DNA from: Watersipora subatra
Taxonomy: Eukaryota > Bryozoa > Gymnolaemata > Cheilostomatida > Watersiporidae
NCBI RefSeq assembly: GCF_963576615.1
Contig: NC_088708.1
Span: 48,037,196-48,101,195 of the forward strand
Reading direction: 5' to 3'
Length of the DNA: 64,000 nt
Both the position numbers and the translations under genes were made by a program. Below, piece by piece: positions 13,501 through 23,281 of the stretch (its first letter is position 1; every line of letters begins with the position of its first letter). The notes beneath the pieces are model-generated. The model did not search any database. It saw nothing but the letters and a program-made list of their open reading frames with translations, and was not told the origin of the DNA.

Positions 13501-16500
13501 TAATAATAGCTATAGCCGGAATGCAGACAGACATACAACATATGACACACGGACATACTTTGAGAAATATATAGATGAAAGATAAATAATCATGTCGCAT
13601 AATTTTATCACTCTACCACAAAGCCTCAGCACTCCCAAACTTACATGCTGGTTCACTTGTCTACTTATGTGTCTCTCAGGTAAATTAGCAAGAAAACCTT
13701 CCTTTTACGGATTACGGATCTTTTACTTCATTAATTTAGCTTTTACTTGTAATTTAGGCTTTTACATTTATTTTTTAAATATTTTTGTGTAATATATTTG
13801 TTTTAATGCTATAAGCAATTACATTGAGTATTTATCATAGTAGTTTGTGCGCTAAAATAACTTTAACATGTTGCTATTTTATAAGAATATTTACTCCTAC
13901 TTAGGGCAGTTTTGACATCCGAAGGAAATAATAGAATGAATTCATGTGGTATGTCGAGGTTTAACTGTACTTGCTTTCCTAGGATGAGAACTTTGAAGCA
14001 TTCAACACTTTGTTACCACATAACAAATTGTTCGACTCACTAACCATAGATGGTTATAACATAGTTGTATCCAATGTGGGAGTGTAGTGGTTCTACAGTT
14101 GTGCCTAGTGATACCAATAATGAGTTTCCAATACAATCTGATTGTAGGCCAGTCGTATGACTTGATATTGCTTACATGTTACACTTGTTCATTTGTCTTT
14201 GTATCAATATTAATACAGATTCTTTGATTTTTTATATTGTTTGTTTAAGGCGAGTGATTTATTCAAGATCTCTATGTCTGGAGATCTGATCGAAGGACCT
14301 CCTGCCAAGAAAAGGTTAAAGCAAAGTCAGTGCACACCTTTATTCCTGAATGCTTATCGTTTGAGAGGTAAGAAAACTCCCTGTATTTGCATTAAGAGTC
14401 TACTCTCGTAAAACGTGTGCCCAACCTGTACAATGTTTCTCATAGACTTTCAACTTAGATGATTAATAGAGTTTACACCTATGCGAGGGGTTTATACGAC
14501 ATCAGACAGATGTTGGTAAAACATGCTCGAACGATAACTAACTGAACAGGCTCAACAATTCTTCCAAATAGTAAATTGTTACTGTCTGATTCATGTTTCT
14601 CTGACAGCTATTCTCATAAAAAACTTTTAAATTTAAACTTGCACAGTATTCATCAAGTGCAAAGCTGTAGGTTTTTGTGTGCTTGATAGCTTCACTGCTA
14701 ACCTACCATAGAGTATCATGGACTAATGATAACATATTAAAAAGACTAATGAACTAACAATCTGTCTCGTCATGTTCACTATTTAATGAGAGCCTTTTAG
14801 AATTTACGGTTTTCATTCTATCGCTGAGCTTACAATTCTTTTATATTTTTATATAACTTTTCTTATGTAAAATAGTATTTTGTCATTGTAAAACGATTTC
14901 AATTGTTAAAAATTGCTATCAAGTCATCGGTAAATGCCTGTGTTAGTTTTATGACCATGTTTTTATCATTTTCTTTATTTGCAGCATTTATACATACATG
15001 TATGTCCGTGTCTTTTCAAATTCAAGTTCTTCAGTTTCCTTTCTACTCCGCTTAATGCAGTTGCTATCTGGTGTGATAAGAGTCGTCTTCACATGCATTC
15101 TTAAGATATCTTATTTAAAGGCATGGTTAAATATAATTGAGTGTCATGTCTTAATGAAGTAGTTTTGAATAATTGGGTATGTTTACACAGGGTCACAAAC
15201 TGTTATCATTGTATTTGTGTAGCTGACTACTGCTTAGCTATCTTGAGAAACCTAACACTATGGCCAACGCTATGTTCTAAGGATTTTATTGAAATTCTTT
15301 TTAGATGACCTAATGTTCACCACCAAACATTTTTTGATACAAATATTTGTGACAAAATCTCTTTAAGTATTACTAAAACAGCACATGGAGAGTCTACAAT
15401 TTTCAGCTGCACTAGAAATATGAAAACAGCCTATTTTTGAAATTTTCTGCTATTTAGTCTTGTATATGGGAGCATATTGTATACATCCCTGTATATGGGA
15501 GCACAGATAGTAGTACTGTATAAGGCAGACCTGAGGAGGTAAATGTAATATCAGTTTTAATTAATAACAACATTAAATATAAAAAAAGTTGTTACTGTGT
15601 AAGTCTGTAAAAATCATGTGTCCAATCTCCTTATTTTTTGATCATGTGTTAATAATTACTGTGCAATGCTAAACACACGCCTCTTTACAAATAGTTCAGG
15701 CATATTTTTGTGATTTCTTTGGGTTTACAGCAACAATATTCACAACCATACACAGAAGAAACTTAATTTGGAATTACTAAATACATGTAGTTGTTTCTGG
15801 TAATTGGTTGGTAGACATGGTGTATGAAGAGGTCTTATAGAGACAAATATTATTATTGTATTACTATTATCATGCTGGTCAAAGAACAAATTATAACATA
15901 TTTATTTAGCATTTGAATTTGAGCAGCTTTCGGATATAAACAATCACCAGGTTTTTCCCGCAAGTACAAAGAGTTGTCCGCTTGATTCATAATGTTGGTT
16001 GACACGAGTGAGGAAACAATTCCTAATTATGTCGGTCATGCGCGCAATTGCTCACAATGTATTAGCAATTCATGCGTTTAACAGTTGGTTAATTTTGCTA
16101 AAAAGCGTTCACCGTATATTCAGTGTTCCTTCTTGATGACTGTGCTAAGGCTTGAAAGCGCAATCGAGGATTACTCTCTTTTTGTTCATCACATGACATA
16201 ATTATCTCGCCTCATAAGAATATCTTTGTTCTTCCTAATACTACATTTTATGTTGACTGAAATTCTACAAGTTGAGTTTTGTCAACTCTTTTTTTATTGG
16301 AATGATTTTTTGCGATTGATAACAGTACAATTTCGTGTTCCGGTACCACTCGAAATTTTTTTTATAGAAATCAACTGTTCAAGAAATTATTCTTAAAGGT
16401 TGACTTGCAACAAAATTCACATTACAGTTATTTGGTATCAAAAGATTCACTATGTCTTACTCCATTGTTTTACAGGTGCCAAATATGTGGAAATGTCATT

Positions 16501-19500
16501 ACAAGCTCTTAAAAGCTCAAAAACGAAAAGCCGCCGTAGATTGGAATCCGTTTATTTCTCTGAAGTAGTCATGACAGTTTGGTTATTGTCTTGTCACGTG
16601 ATGTTCTCATGTGAATTGAAAGGCCAATAAAAAGCTCAATATAAACTTATCGTAGCACTAGTTTATGACAAACACTTCGGGTTTTACCGAAGACCTTGTA
16701 TCAAATATAGATGCTCGCTACTTAACAGTTTTGTTTCGGCTTGAACTAATCGTCAAGTCGTAATCTGATCATGTGACCCAATACTTCGCAAATAATTTTT
16801 GCAGCACTTTTCGATTATCACGAGTGACCAACAGGCTCGTCATGATTATCAGACAATGACATGTACTCCTTTGAGGTGAAGTTAAAAAATTAAATGAATC
16901 TTTACGGTAAGTTATAAGATATCAGTGCTAAAAGTGACAGCATTACAATGACGATAAAATAGACGCGTAAGAACAATAGACATGGTTTTATTGATTGCAT
17001 GAAGTATATTTGTGAAATTATTTCGACGAATAAGGTTGCATGAAAGTGTAAACAGAAACCATCTACCACAGCTACGTCATATTTGAGCCGTTTTGAAAAG
17101 AGAATCCAAACTACGGCGGTCTCGCGTGGCTGCGATTAACTGTTCGTTTTTGAGCTTTTAAGAGTTTGTAATCACATTCCCACATATTTTGCACCTACAA
17201 CACAACAGAGTAAGACATGGTGAATCGTTTGATATCAAATAATTGTAATGTGAATTTTGTTGCAAGTCAACCGTTAAAGTATTACCGCTGTTGAACTATA
17301 AGAAATATGGTGGCCGTACCCTAGTTATTATGACATCATATTTCTCCAATTACTGTAAAACTCACCTAATAATGTTTTATAGTAGTTCTTCAAAGAAGTT
17401 ATACTTTACAGCATGTAAGCTAGGACAACTCCTTGTTTTATAATTTATTGTATAATTTAGTGGCTTAACATCTTATAAAAAACTCTAAAGACAGTGATGA
17501 CAACATGATGAAAGACAATTCTTTCATCATGTTGGTTTGCTGTTTTTGTTAGCAGTGGCAACAACCATCTTTAAGATGGGAGGGCTATAGCCTTTTTCAA
17601 GGATAAACAAGATTTTTTCGCTCTTGATTCCAAAATTGAATGATTTACATCAGGGCGGCCTTACCAGCAACAATAAATATTCAAATTGAAACGTGGTGGT
17701 TGCTTCTCAATCACTTACACGAACTGCGCAAATCATATCAGTTGTTGAGCCTTAGGACCTGAAGTCACATTGGGACTCAGGATAGTCTGCCAGTTGCTGA
17801 AGGAGACTGAGGATTTTTGCAAAAACTTTCTTGGTGATTGTTAAAGAGAAATACCACAGTAGTTGTTGCAATCCCCTCTTCCACCTTTGTTCTTTTAGAG
17901 TTATTTTCGCATCATTAGTCTTGAAGAACAGATTTAGAAGACCAGCAGATGCTGATGAGAAGGAATAAATTGTTCCATATCTGCTTATAACAGCTCTGCT
18001 TGAATTTCATCATTGCCTGCCGCTTTATCTGACCAACTTGACTGTCCTGATTATTTCCTTATAGATTAAATATTGAGCAATTAAAAGTGTTTAACTCATG
18101 CACTACGATAAGCCCCCTCTGGGGCTTACGGTCTGTTCAATTAAGGCAGAGAGCCCCTCACCAGGGCTTCTTACATTGTGTGGTGTGGTTCTCTTTATTG
18201 TGGACACAAGTAGATGGATTTAGATTTTCTTGGCTCAAATGCTTAGTGTGGAGACGATTTTAGCCTGCTTTCATGTAAAACGGCCAGTAAATTATATCGA
18301 TAAGCATTAGATAGCGTTTCTAATCCTTTCACGGCCAACATAAACCATGTAGGATTCTCAACATCTATCCGAACAAAAGCTCTACTGTAAAACTCGCTCA
18401 TGGAGAGTATACGAATTTTCTCACATTTGGTCAACACATGCTTTGCATGGCCTGGCAAGACAAAAAGGCTAAAAATTACTGTACTGTGGCCAGCACGAAG
18501 CACACCGCTGAACTAGGAGAGCTGAAGCAAAAATGAGGGCTTGTGATGACACCCCCATGATTGAAGCATTTAACAAATTTTTGAATAGTTGCCACCGCTT
18601 AGATCAAGACCAGTTACTATTCTCAGTTTTCGCGTAACACTGTGAAATGGTGGACGAGGATGGTTATGTGGATTTTGGAAGTGAATTCGTACACCTGTAT
18701 GTGCTGAGTTACCCAGATAGGATGCCACTTCTGACCTTCAAACGCATTCTGATAGATCAAGTGGGCTTAGAAGCAGTCGCTAGGGGTGACCCAAAAAGCT
18801 CAGAATGAAAAGTAAAAGGCCATCTCTGAACCTAGTCGTTGAATGTTTCTTAAATCAGCAGCACCTATCTACTAAATCACCAGTTTACTAAAAAATCAGT
18901 TCAGTAATGCACCACTACTGCAAAGTGTGCAGCCCTTCTAATAACCTATGTCCAACCATTTCAAATGCAAGCACTGGGACTGCTACCTGCACCCGATGAA
19001 CTGCTTTGTGCAGTGCCACACTGCTGAGAACAATTAACTCATACCATACCATCCTAAACAGATCTGCTACAATTAAAGAACATGAAAAATTCATTTCTAT
19101 TGTAATTGAACTGATAGCCTTTGTATAAAGTTCTTGGTTTCAGTAATAATGGCGCTTTAAAATACGAGTTATCAAGGTATTGCGACTATTGATTAAAATG
19201 TGAATATTGTACATGTATCTCCTAAACTACATGAGCTAGCAAGATAATTTTTGAGAGTATTATTTATAGGTTTTGATACAAAATAATACTGGATTTAAAT
19301 GTGTCTTATAATATGCTTTTTGTCTAAAATGAAGTAAACTTGGAATATGCTGGCTGATTTTTGAAGTCGATATTCTACTAGTGGCGTTTGTTTTTGGTTT
19401 GTTTCCTCTAAGAGTCAAACCACTGACAGACTTATATCACTGAAAAGAGAATATTCTGCTGGTCATTTTCCTGTTTTGATTATGGCAGATTGAATGCATA

Positions 19501-22500
19501 ATAAGGATTTTATACACAATTTTGTGAACAGCAGTTTGAATAGCTTTTGTTGATGCTAATTAATTATGGCCAAACTAAAAATTAATTATGTAGTAAATGA
19601 GTTAATTGATATCATTTAACTCCACATTTCTGCCATGGTTTATTTATTTGTAAAAGTGAGCTCTATGCTTGCTCACAGCACCTGCTGCTCACACTGTGAT
19701 ACATTTGATGGCATAATACACATAGGTTTATAGGAAGTGATGAGTATTGGAAAAGGATTTTTTGAAACCCCACATTGTAATGATGATAATGCTGAAGAAA
19801 TATCTCTGGTCTAATAATTTTGCAGGTCATAGCGCTGTATAGTCAGTAATGGATAGCCATGATTCTAAGGCCATTGCTATTTGAGGTGCAGAGTGGTAAT
19901 ATATCGCTGTTTCAAGACTATTGTTAATTCAGGTCCAGGGACTATGATGCTCAGCCACTTGAGGCTGTCGCAATCTCAGATGTGGAAGAGGTGATGTACA
20001 GACACTCTAAAGCCTGGTTCCCATATCGATTGCGAGACACCGGCGGTAATATCGCGCAGCAAAACGCTTGCGACGCTAGGCGGCTTATGTTCACATAAAG
20101 CTGCATCGCTAATAACGGCATAAAAATGTTCATAAAATGTGCAAATGTTCACTTGCCATGCCGTTTCGATAATGCTGACCTCCACTCGTACAGTGCATTT
20201 CAGGAAGGTTTTGGCTGCGGCACTTCGCGAAATTTGAATAACGCTAAATTCTTGTGTTGCCGCTTGTCCCCAATGCTTAGGTTCCCATTTCACAGCTAAT
20301 AGCCTGCGGTGCTGTCGCCGGTGCTTTGCGACGTATATGGGAACCAGGCTTTAGGTTACTGTTGTTCAGATGCAGTGATCGACAGTGACTCCAAGGCAAT
20401 TGCTGTATCAAGTGCAGGGGTGGTGATAAATGCTGTTGGTAGTTAATCAAGGGGTGGTTAATGCTATTGCTTGTGTTGGATGTAAGAGCGGTGATGTGTT
20501 TTCACCCCAAGGCTAAGGCTGTTTTAGGTGGAGGGGCTATATTAGACAGCTACTCAAATGCTATAGCTAACTTGATGCAGGGTTTGTGAAATCGCTCCAC
20601 CAAGGCTACTGCTGTTTCAGGTGCAGGGGCAGTAATACATACCCACTCCAAAGCTGCTCTTCTTGCAACAATCCTCTATCCTGGTAGAGAATTTACTATT
20701 CGCTATCAGGAGATGATAAAAGGTATACGCAGAGACACTAATGGTAGGTTGTTGGTAGGCATGCAGTGCTATTTATTGAAGGATAATTTTAGATTTTGAA
20801 CATTGTCACATTCCCTAAATATACTCCTCTCCGGTATGCATGAAAAATCTTTGCCATTGACTTGGAATGATTTAAGAAATAATTGTTGCGTATGTGGATT
20901 ATAAATTCAGAGTTGTCCTCTACATCCTGCATTTATTAAGAAATAATTGAGTCATTACTCTGCTGGATAGAGGAAGACCGATGGATAAATCCCATAACAA
21001 ATTTTAGCATTTACCAACACATGTGTTGTATAACTAGCCGAAGTTTATCGTTGTTTATTAACAAACTGTGGCTATTGTTAATGAAGGGATGAAAAGCTCA
21101 GGCTGCTGTTTTCAATGATGAATGACAACAGCAAACTATCTCTCAATCTGACCTTTACAACGCCATTCCAGTGTGGCGTTGCGCATCCATATTATTGCTA
21201 AAGTATTCCCTTTTGCCACCTATGTATCTAAAAATTGCCCTACAAGGTAACGAGACAGAACTTATTTGCAAATTTAGTTTTAAAAATAATATTTGGCTTA
21301 GTCACTGATTTTTTTCTAGTTTCCACCTGTCAAAACTGTTATCGATAATATTATACCGTTTTGAGAACTGAGCATTGAAACTTTATAAATGGTGACCCAT
21401 AAGTACAAAATACAAAAGTGAACAAATACGAAATGCCTTTTCAACTATAACAATTGTCAATCAGTGATTTCTGTTATCAAATGGAAATTTGATAACATTA
21501 ATTTTGTTCTCTTGCATTAGGCTGGTACAACTACGTGAGGATCACTCTTTGTAACTGTAGGATGAATTATTAAGGATTATACAATAAATTTGGTTTCAAA
21601 CAACTGCTGTGTTTAATCTTGACCTGATACAGTTGTGGCTACATTTAATTAGTTAAATGTATATATTTCCTGTATTAAGGCGCTTATTATGTAAATGAGA
21701 AACTATTCTGATATATGAAAAGACAACTTCTCATACATTTGTTCATAGATTTAGTTATCTTATCCACTGTAAAAATGAATATGACATACTTCTTTTTTAA
21801 TATTACAAACAATAATAGAACTGCGATGTATGGATGGCAATTAATCTAGCCTTTTCTACTTTCCAAGGCAAAAACCTGAGATATGATGAACTCTTAGCGG
21901 TGCCTATCATAGAAAACACTTGTAATGAGAATGAACTCGAGGAAGCCATGGCAGCAGCTATGGAAGATTATCCAGAGTGCCCTGCTGTGCTTGTCCGACG
22001 ACATGGAATCTATGTTTGGGGACCTACTTGGCAAAAAGCCAAAATAATGTAAGGATAGATATTTTAATGGAGATACTAAATTGCAACCAATTGGTTTTCC
22101 CAAACTCTGCAGCATAAAATCATGGACTTTCATCTAATTGTAACTGTTTGACACTGACAATAAGATATTGACAAAGATTAGATTTTATAGCTTAACAACT
22201 GTTAATGCTCGTTTTATAGCTTCTTTCTCTCCATGAATGTGTGAAGCATGCCTGAATAGCATCAACATTATTTTCTATTTATGGAAACAAGTTTATCAGC
22301 TTTAACAGCCCCTTTTGCCATTTACATTTTTGCTCCGAGGCTGATAGCCATCTTTTACTGCCAACCAGAAAAATAGCCAACAGCCAGCATGGTATTGTTT
22401 GAAACGCAACCGAAAAAGGCTTTCAGTTTGAAGTCATTAAAATGCGCTGTTGTTTTGGAAGAGAAATTGTGGCAGCAAGCGTTAGTGTGGAACTTGGTTA

Positions 22501-22655
22501 AGAAGATAAATACTGATTGCAGGTGTGAGTGTTTAGACTACCTATTTGAGGTAGCTGCTGACATGAAGCGACTTGGCATTGACCCATGCGCGGCACCAGA
22601 TTTACCAAAAGACGGTTACCTTTCCGCAGAACATAAGCCTGTTCAATCCCCCTAA
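7504..22655 (+). CDS. APIP: Methylthioribulose-1-phosphate dehydratase (5' incomplete)
   Basis: This enzyme dehydrates 5-methylthioribulose-1-phosphate in the cytosolic methionine salvage pathway; it is a Zn-dependent class II aldolase-fold protein. Exons found: 7504-7610, 8667-8715, 14250-14367, 20621-20743, 21868-22048 and 22523-22655. All joins keep phase and have GT-AG borders; together they encode 236 residues to the TAA stop. Visible signatures are [17 protein letters not shown] (exon 1 here), [23 protein letters not shown], the metal-binding HTHS with the nearby YQEMIKG glutamate, and the third metal His in [12 protein letters not shown]. The family is about 240 residues, so only a short N-terminal exon is missing; the exon at 7504 opens in phase 0 on Trp with no upstream ATG. 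Introns 2 and 3 are 5.5 and 6.3 kb and packed with repeats. All key residues are intact, so it is probably functional. Confidence 0.95.
8925..9588. repeat. 20-bp minisatellite in APIP intron 2, about 33 copies
   Basis: The unit TCTATACGTAGTTCTACRTG repeats head to tail with strict 20-bp spacing over about 660 bp. Variation is mostly C/T and G/A at the two CpG positions, as expected from methylation-linked decay. Each unit contains the palindrome TACGTA. There are no spacers and no coding. It begins about 210 bp after the APIP donor at 8716. Confidence 0.97.
10242..11074. mobile_element. TTAA-flanked MITE, family A copy 1
   Basis: An 833-bp element has long terminal inverted repeats starting AGGTTGACTCGCAAC and ending GTTGCAAGTCAACCT. 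Left flank is TTAA and right flank is TCAA, so one duplication has mutated. Inner palindromic parts include CTCAAAAACGAACAGTTAAT and its complement near 11020. It has no transposase and lies in APIP intron 2. TTAA targets with such ends suggest piggyBac-type mobilisation (inference). Confidence 0.85.
11208..12546. mobile_element. Non-autonomous repeat, family B copy 1
   Basis: A roughly 1.34-kb repeat begins TACCGTAAAACCTCTATTTG and contains CGCCACCTCCAT-type motifs. It ends in GGTTGAAAAATAAAGGGCC. A diverged copy lies at 43942-45385 with the same internal order. Both share a short open stretch (here 11768-11986) with NDANIF..KMLIF in common, which may be shared ancestry rather than a gene. 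Superfamily not assigned. Confidence 0.75.
13131..13281 (+). mobile_element. tRNA-derived SINE-like retroposon
   Basis: A box A-like stretch TTAGCGTAGAGGTTAA (13135-13150) and a box B-like GAGTTCAAATCC (13179-13190) are spaced as in a tRNA internal promoter. The 3' part ends in CACTGAGATATATAGATAG, a microsatellite-like tail. It does not fold as an intact tRNA and lacks a proper acceptor stem, so a SINE head is the better call. Confidence 0.6.
13285..13580. mobile_element. Retroposon tail debris next to the SINE
   Basis: Fragments such as GACAGACATACAACATATG and ACATACTTTGAGAAATATAT (13526-13578) look like a second, related 3' tail. The segment between contains the short motif TTGCCCGGGTATT. 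It is probably one or two old retroposon insertions in APIP intron 2. Confidence 0.4.
14368..16390. other. APIP intron 3, 5' part: nothing recognised
   Basis: AT-rich intronic sequence with no coding similarity, tandem repeat or clear transposon end. ATTACTGTGCAATGC-type short words do not form a repeat. Confidence 0.6.
16397..17273. mobile_element. TTAA-flanked MITE, family A copy 2 (best preserved)
   Basis: An 877-bp element bounded by exact TTAA at 16393-16396 and 17274-17277. The ends are AGGTTGACTTGCAACAAAAT and the complement of CGGTTGACTTGCAAC. Terminal inverted repeats extend well over 100 bp and include a TTTGGTATCAAAAGATTCAC-like block on both sides. No transposase is present. It lies in APIP intron 3. 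Confidence 0.9.
17640..18060 (-). pseudogene. Decayed non-LTR retrotransposon RT fragment
   Basis: The minus strand contains [12 protein letters not shown] (near 18030-17995), the entry motif of LINE RT domains (usual form KAxGxDxIPAELLK). Further on come [12 protein letters not shown] and [14 protein letters not shown], matching the KVLAKIL and ESQCGFR..RGTTDMIF blocks of LINE RTs. They are separated by frame changes and stops, so it is a short dead fragment in APIP intron 3. Confidence 0.75.
18108..18130. repeat. Small GC-rich hairpin
   Basis: TAAGCCCC and GGGGCTTA form an 8-bp stem around a short CTCT loop in an AT-rich setting, just upstream in minus orientation of the LINE fragment. It could be the end of a small foldback unit. 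Confidence 0.5.
18542..18808 (+). pseudogene. Unassigned coding-like remnant with one internal stop
   Basis: One frame reads [20 protein letters not shown] to a TAA, then continues in the same frame with [20 protein letters not shown] and [15 protein letters not shown] before a TGA at 18806. Amino acid composition is more protein-like than the surrounding intron. I do not recognise the family. It may be a retroposed host exon set or part of a transposon ORF. Confidence 0.35.
19857..20620 (+). repeat. Degenerate tandem relics resembling the start of APIP exon 4
   Basis: Words like CTCCAAGGCAATTGCTGTATC followed by AAGTGCAGGGGTGGTGATA (20384-20425), CCAAGGCTAAGGCTGTTTTAG then GTGGAGGGGCTATATTAGAC (about 20503-20545), and CTAAGGCCATTGCTATTTGAG (about 19864) recur upstream of exon 4. 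Exon 4 itself opens after ACTGCTGTTTCAG with GTGCAGGGGCAGTAATACAT. In translation they give repeated SKAxAV.GAGAVI-like strings. A MITE (20007-20354) interrupts the series. Confidence 0.6.
20007..20354. mobile_element. Short MITE with CTAAAGCCTGGTTCCCATAT ends
   Basis: The left end CTAAAGCCTGGTTCCCATAT is matched by the right end ATATGGGAACCAGGCTTTAG as an exact inverted repeat. Inversion similarity continues inward (GCGAGACACCGGCG against CGCCGGTGCTTTGCG). The 348-bp body is non-coding. Flanks allow either a TA or a TWA target; a PIF/Harbinger or Tc1/mariner origin is possible. It sits about 270 bp before APIP exon 4. Confidence 0.88.
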
Positions 22656-22767
22656 TTGTGGTCACTGGATGGCTGTAAGACCGTGTAACTGCTGTGCTGG
22701 CTTGATATGCGATTTGGTCATGTGTATGTATATCTTCTTTGTATGTATATCCTTTGTATGTCTGTCT

Positions 22768-22828
22768 TATGGTCGGCATGCATTATGGTCGGCATGCATT
22801 ATGGTCGGCATGCATTATGGTCATGCAG
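22768..22828. repeat. 16-bp tandem repeat in APIP 3' UTR
   Basis: Three exact copies of TATGGTCGGCATGCAT plus a partial fourth. Each holds the palindrome GCATGC. It lies 113 bp after the APIP stop, so it is probably transcribed. Confidence 0.95.
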
Positions 22829-23060
22829 TGCATGGTTTTGTTCTGCATGCAATGTCTGCATGAGAGGTGCATTGGATTTGCCAACTATTGTATGCAAATT
22901 TTCTTCTCTGAACTTGCAGCTGACATAATATGGTAATTTTGTATACCACATCCATCAATTTCAGACTCACAGGTTAAAAAATTTATAATGTCAAGTAATA
23001 TTAACGAATATCATGTATATATTTGTAAATCATTTACTCTCCCATTTATCAATGCTATTG

Positions 23061-23066
23061 AATAAA
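23061..23066 (+). terminator. Candidate APIP poly(A) signal AATAAA
   Basis: AATAAA lies 406 bp after the APIP stop, followed within 30 bp by T-rich sequence. It is the first such hexamer after the stop. Confidence 0.6.
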
Positions 23067-23091
23067 GCCTCAGCAATATGGATATTTTTCC

Positions 23092-23097
23092 TTTATT
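23092..23097 (-). terminator. Candidate PUM3 poly(A) signal AATAAA
   Basis: TTTATT on the plus strand reads AATAAA on the minus strand, 185 bp after the PUM3 stop. It is only 26 bp from the APIP signal, so the two 3' UTRs probably overlap. Confidence 0.55.
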
Positions 23098-23281
23098 TTC
23101 GTGTGATAATGGTTGCTATGCTAAACAGACAGAGCAAAGTATGATTTATTTTTTGATATTCTCATAGCTAACCCTCGTCAACCCACCCTCAAGACACCTG
23201 GCGCGATACAAAACACACTACTTGTCAGAAAATTAAATGTGTCGGCATATGCAACAAGAGTGACAAGCACATCACAGTAAA

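Larger units (their letters stand above)
22656..23281. other. APIP-PUM3 convergent intergenic region / 3' UTRs
   Basis: 626 bp separate the APIP stop (plus strand) and the PUM3 stop (minus strand). The region holds a 16-bp repeat and the candidate poly(A) signals of both genes. No third gene is seen. Confidence 0.75.

Noticed and set aside
22573-22936. Overlapping plus-strand open frames after the APIP stop
   Set aside because: They run through the 16-bp repeat in different frames and overlap the APIP last exon; no protein signature.
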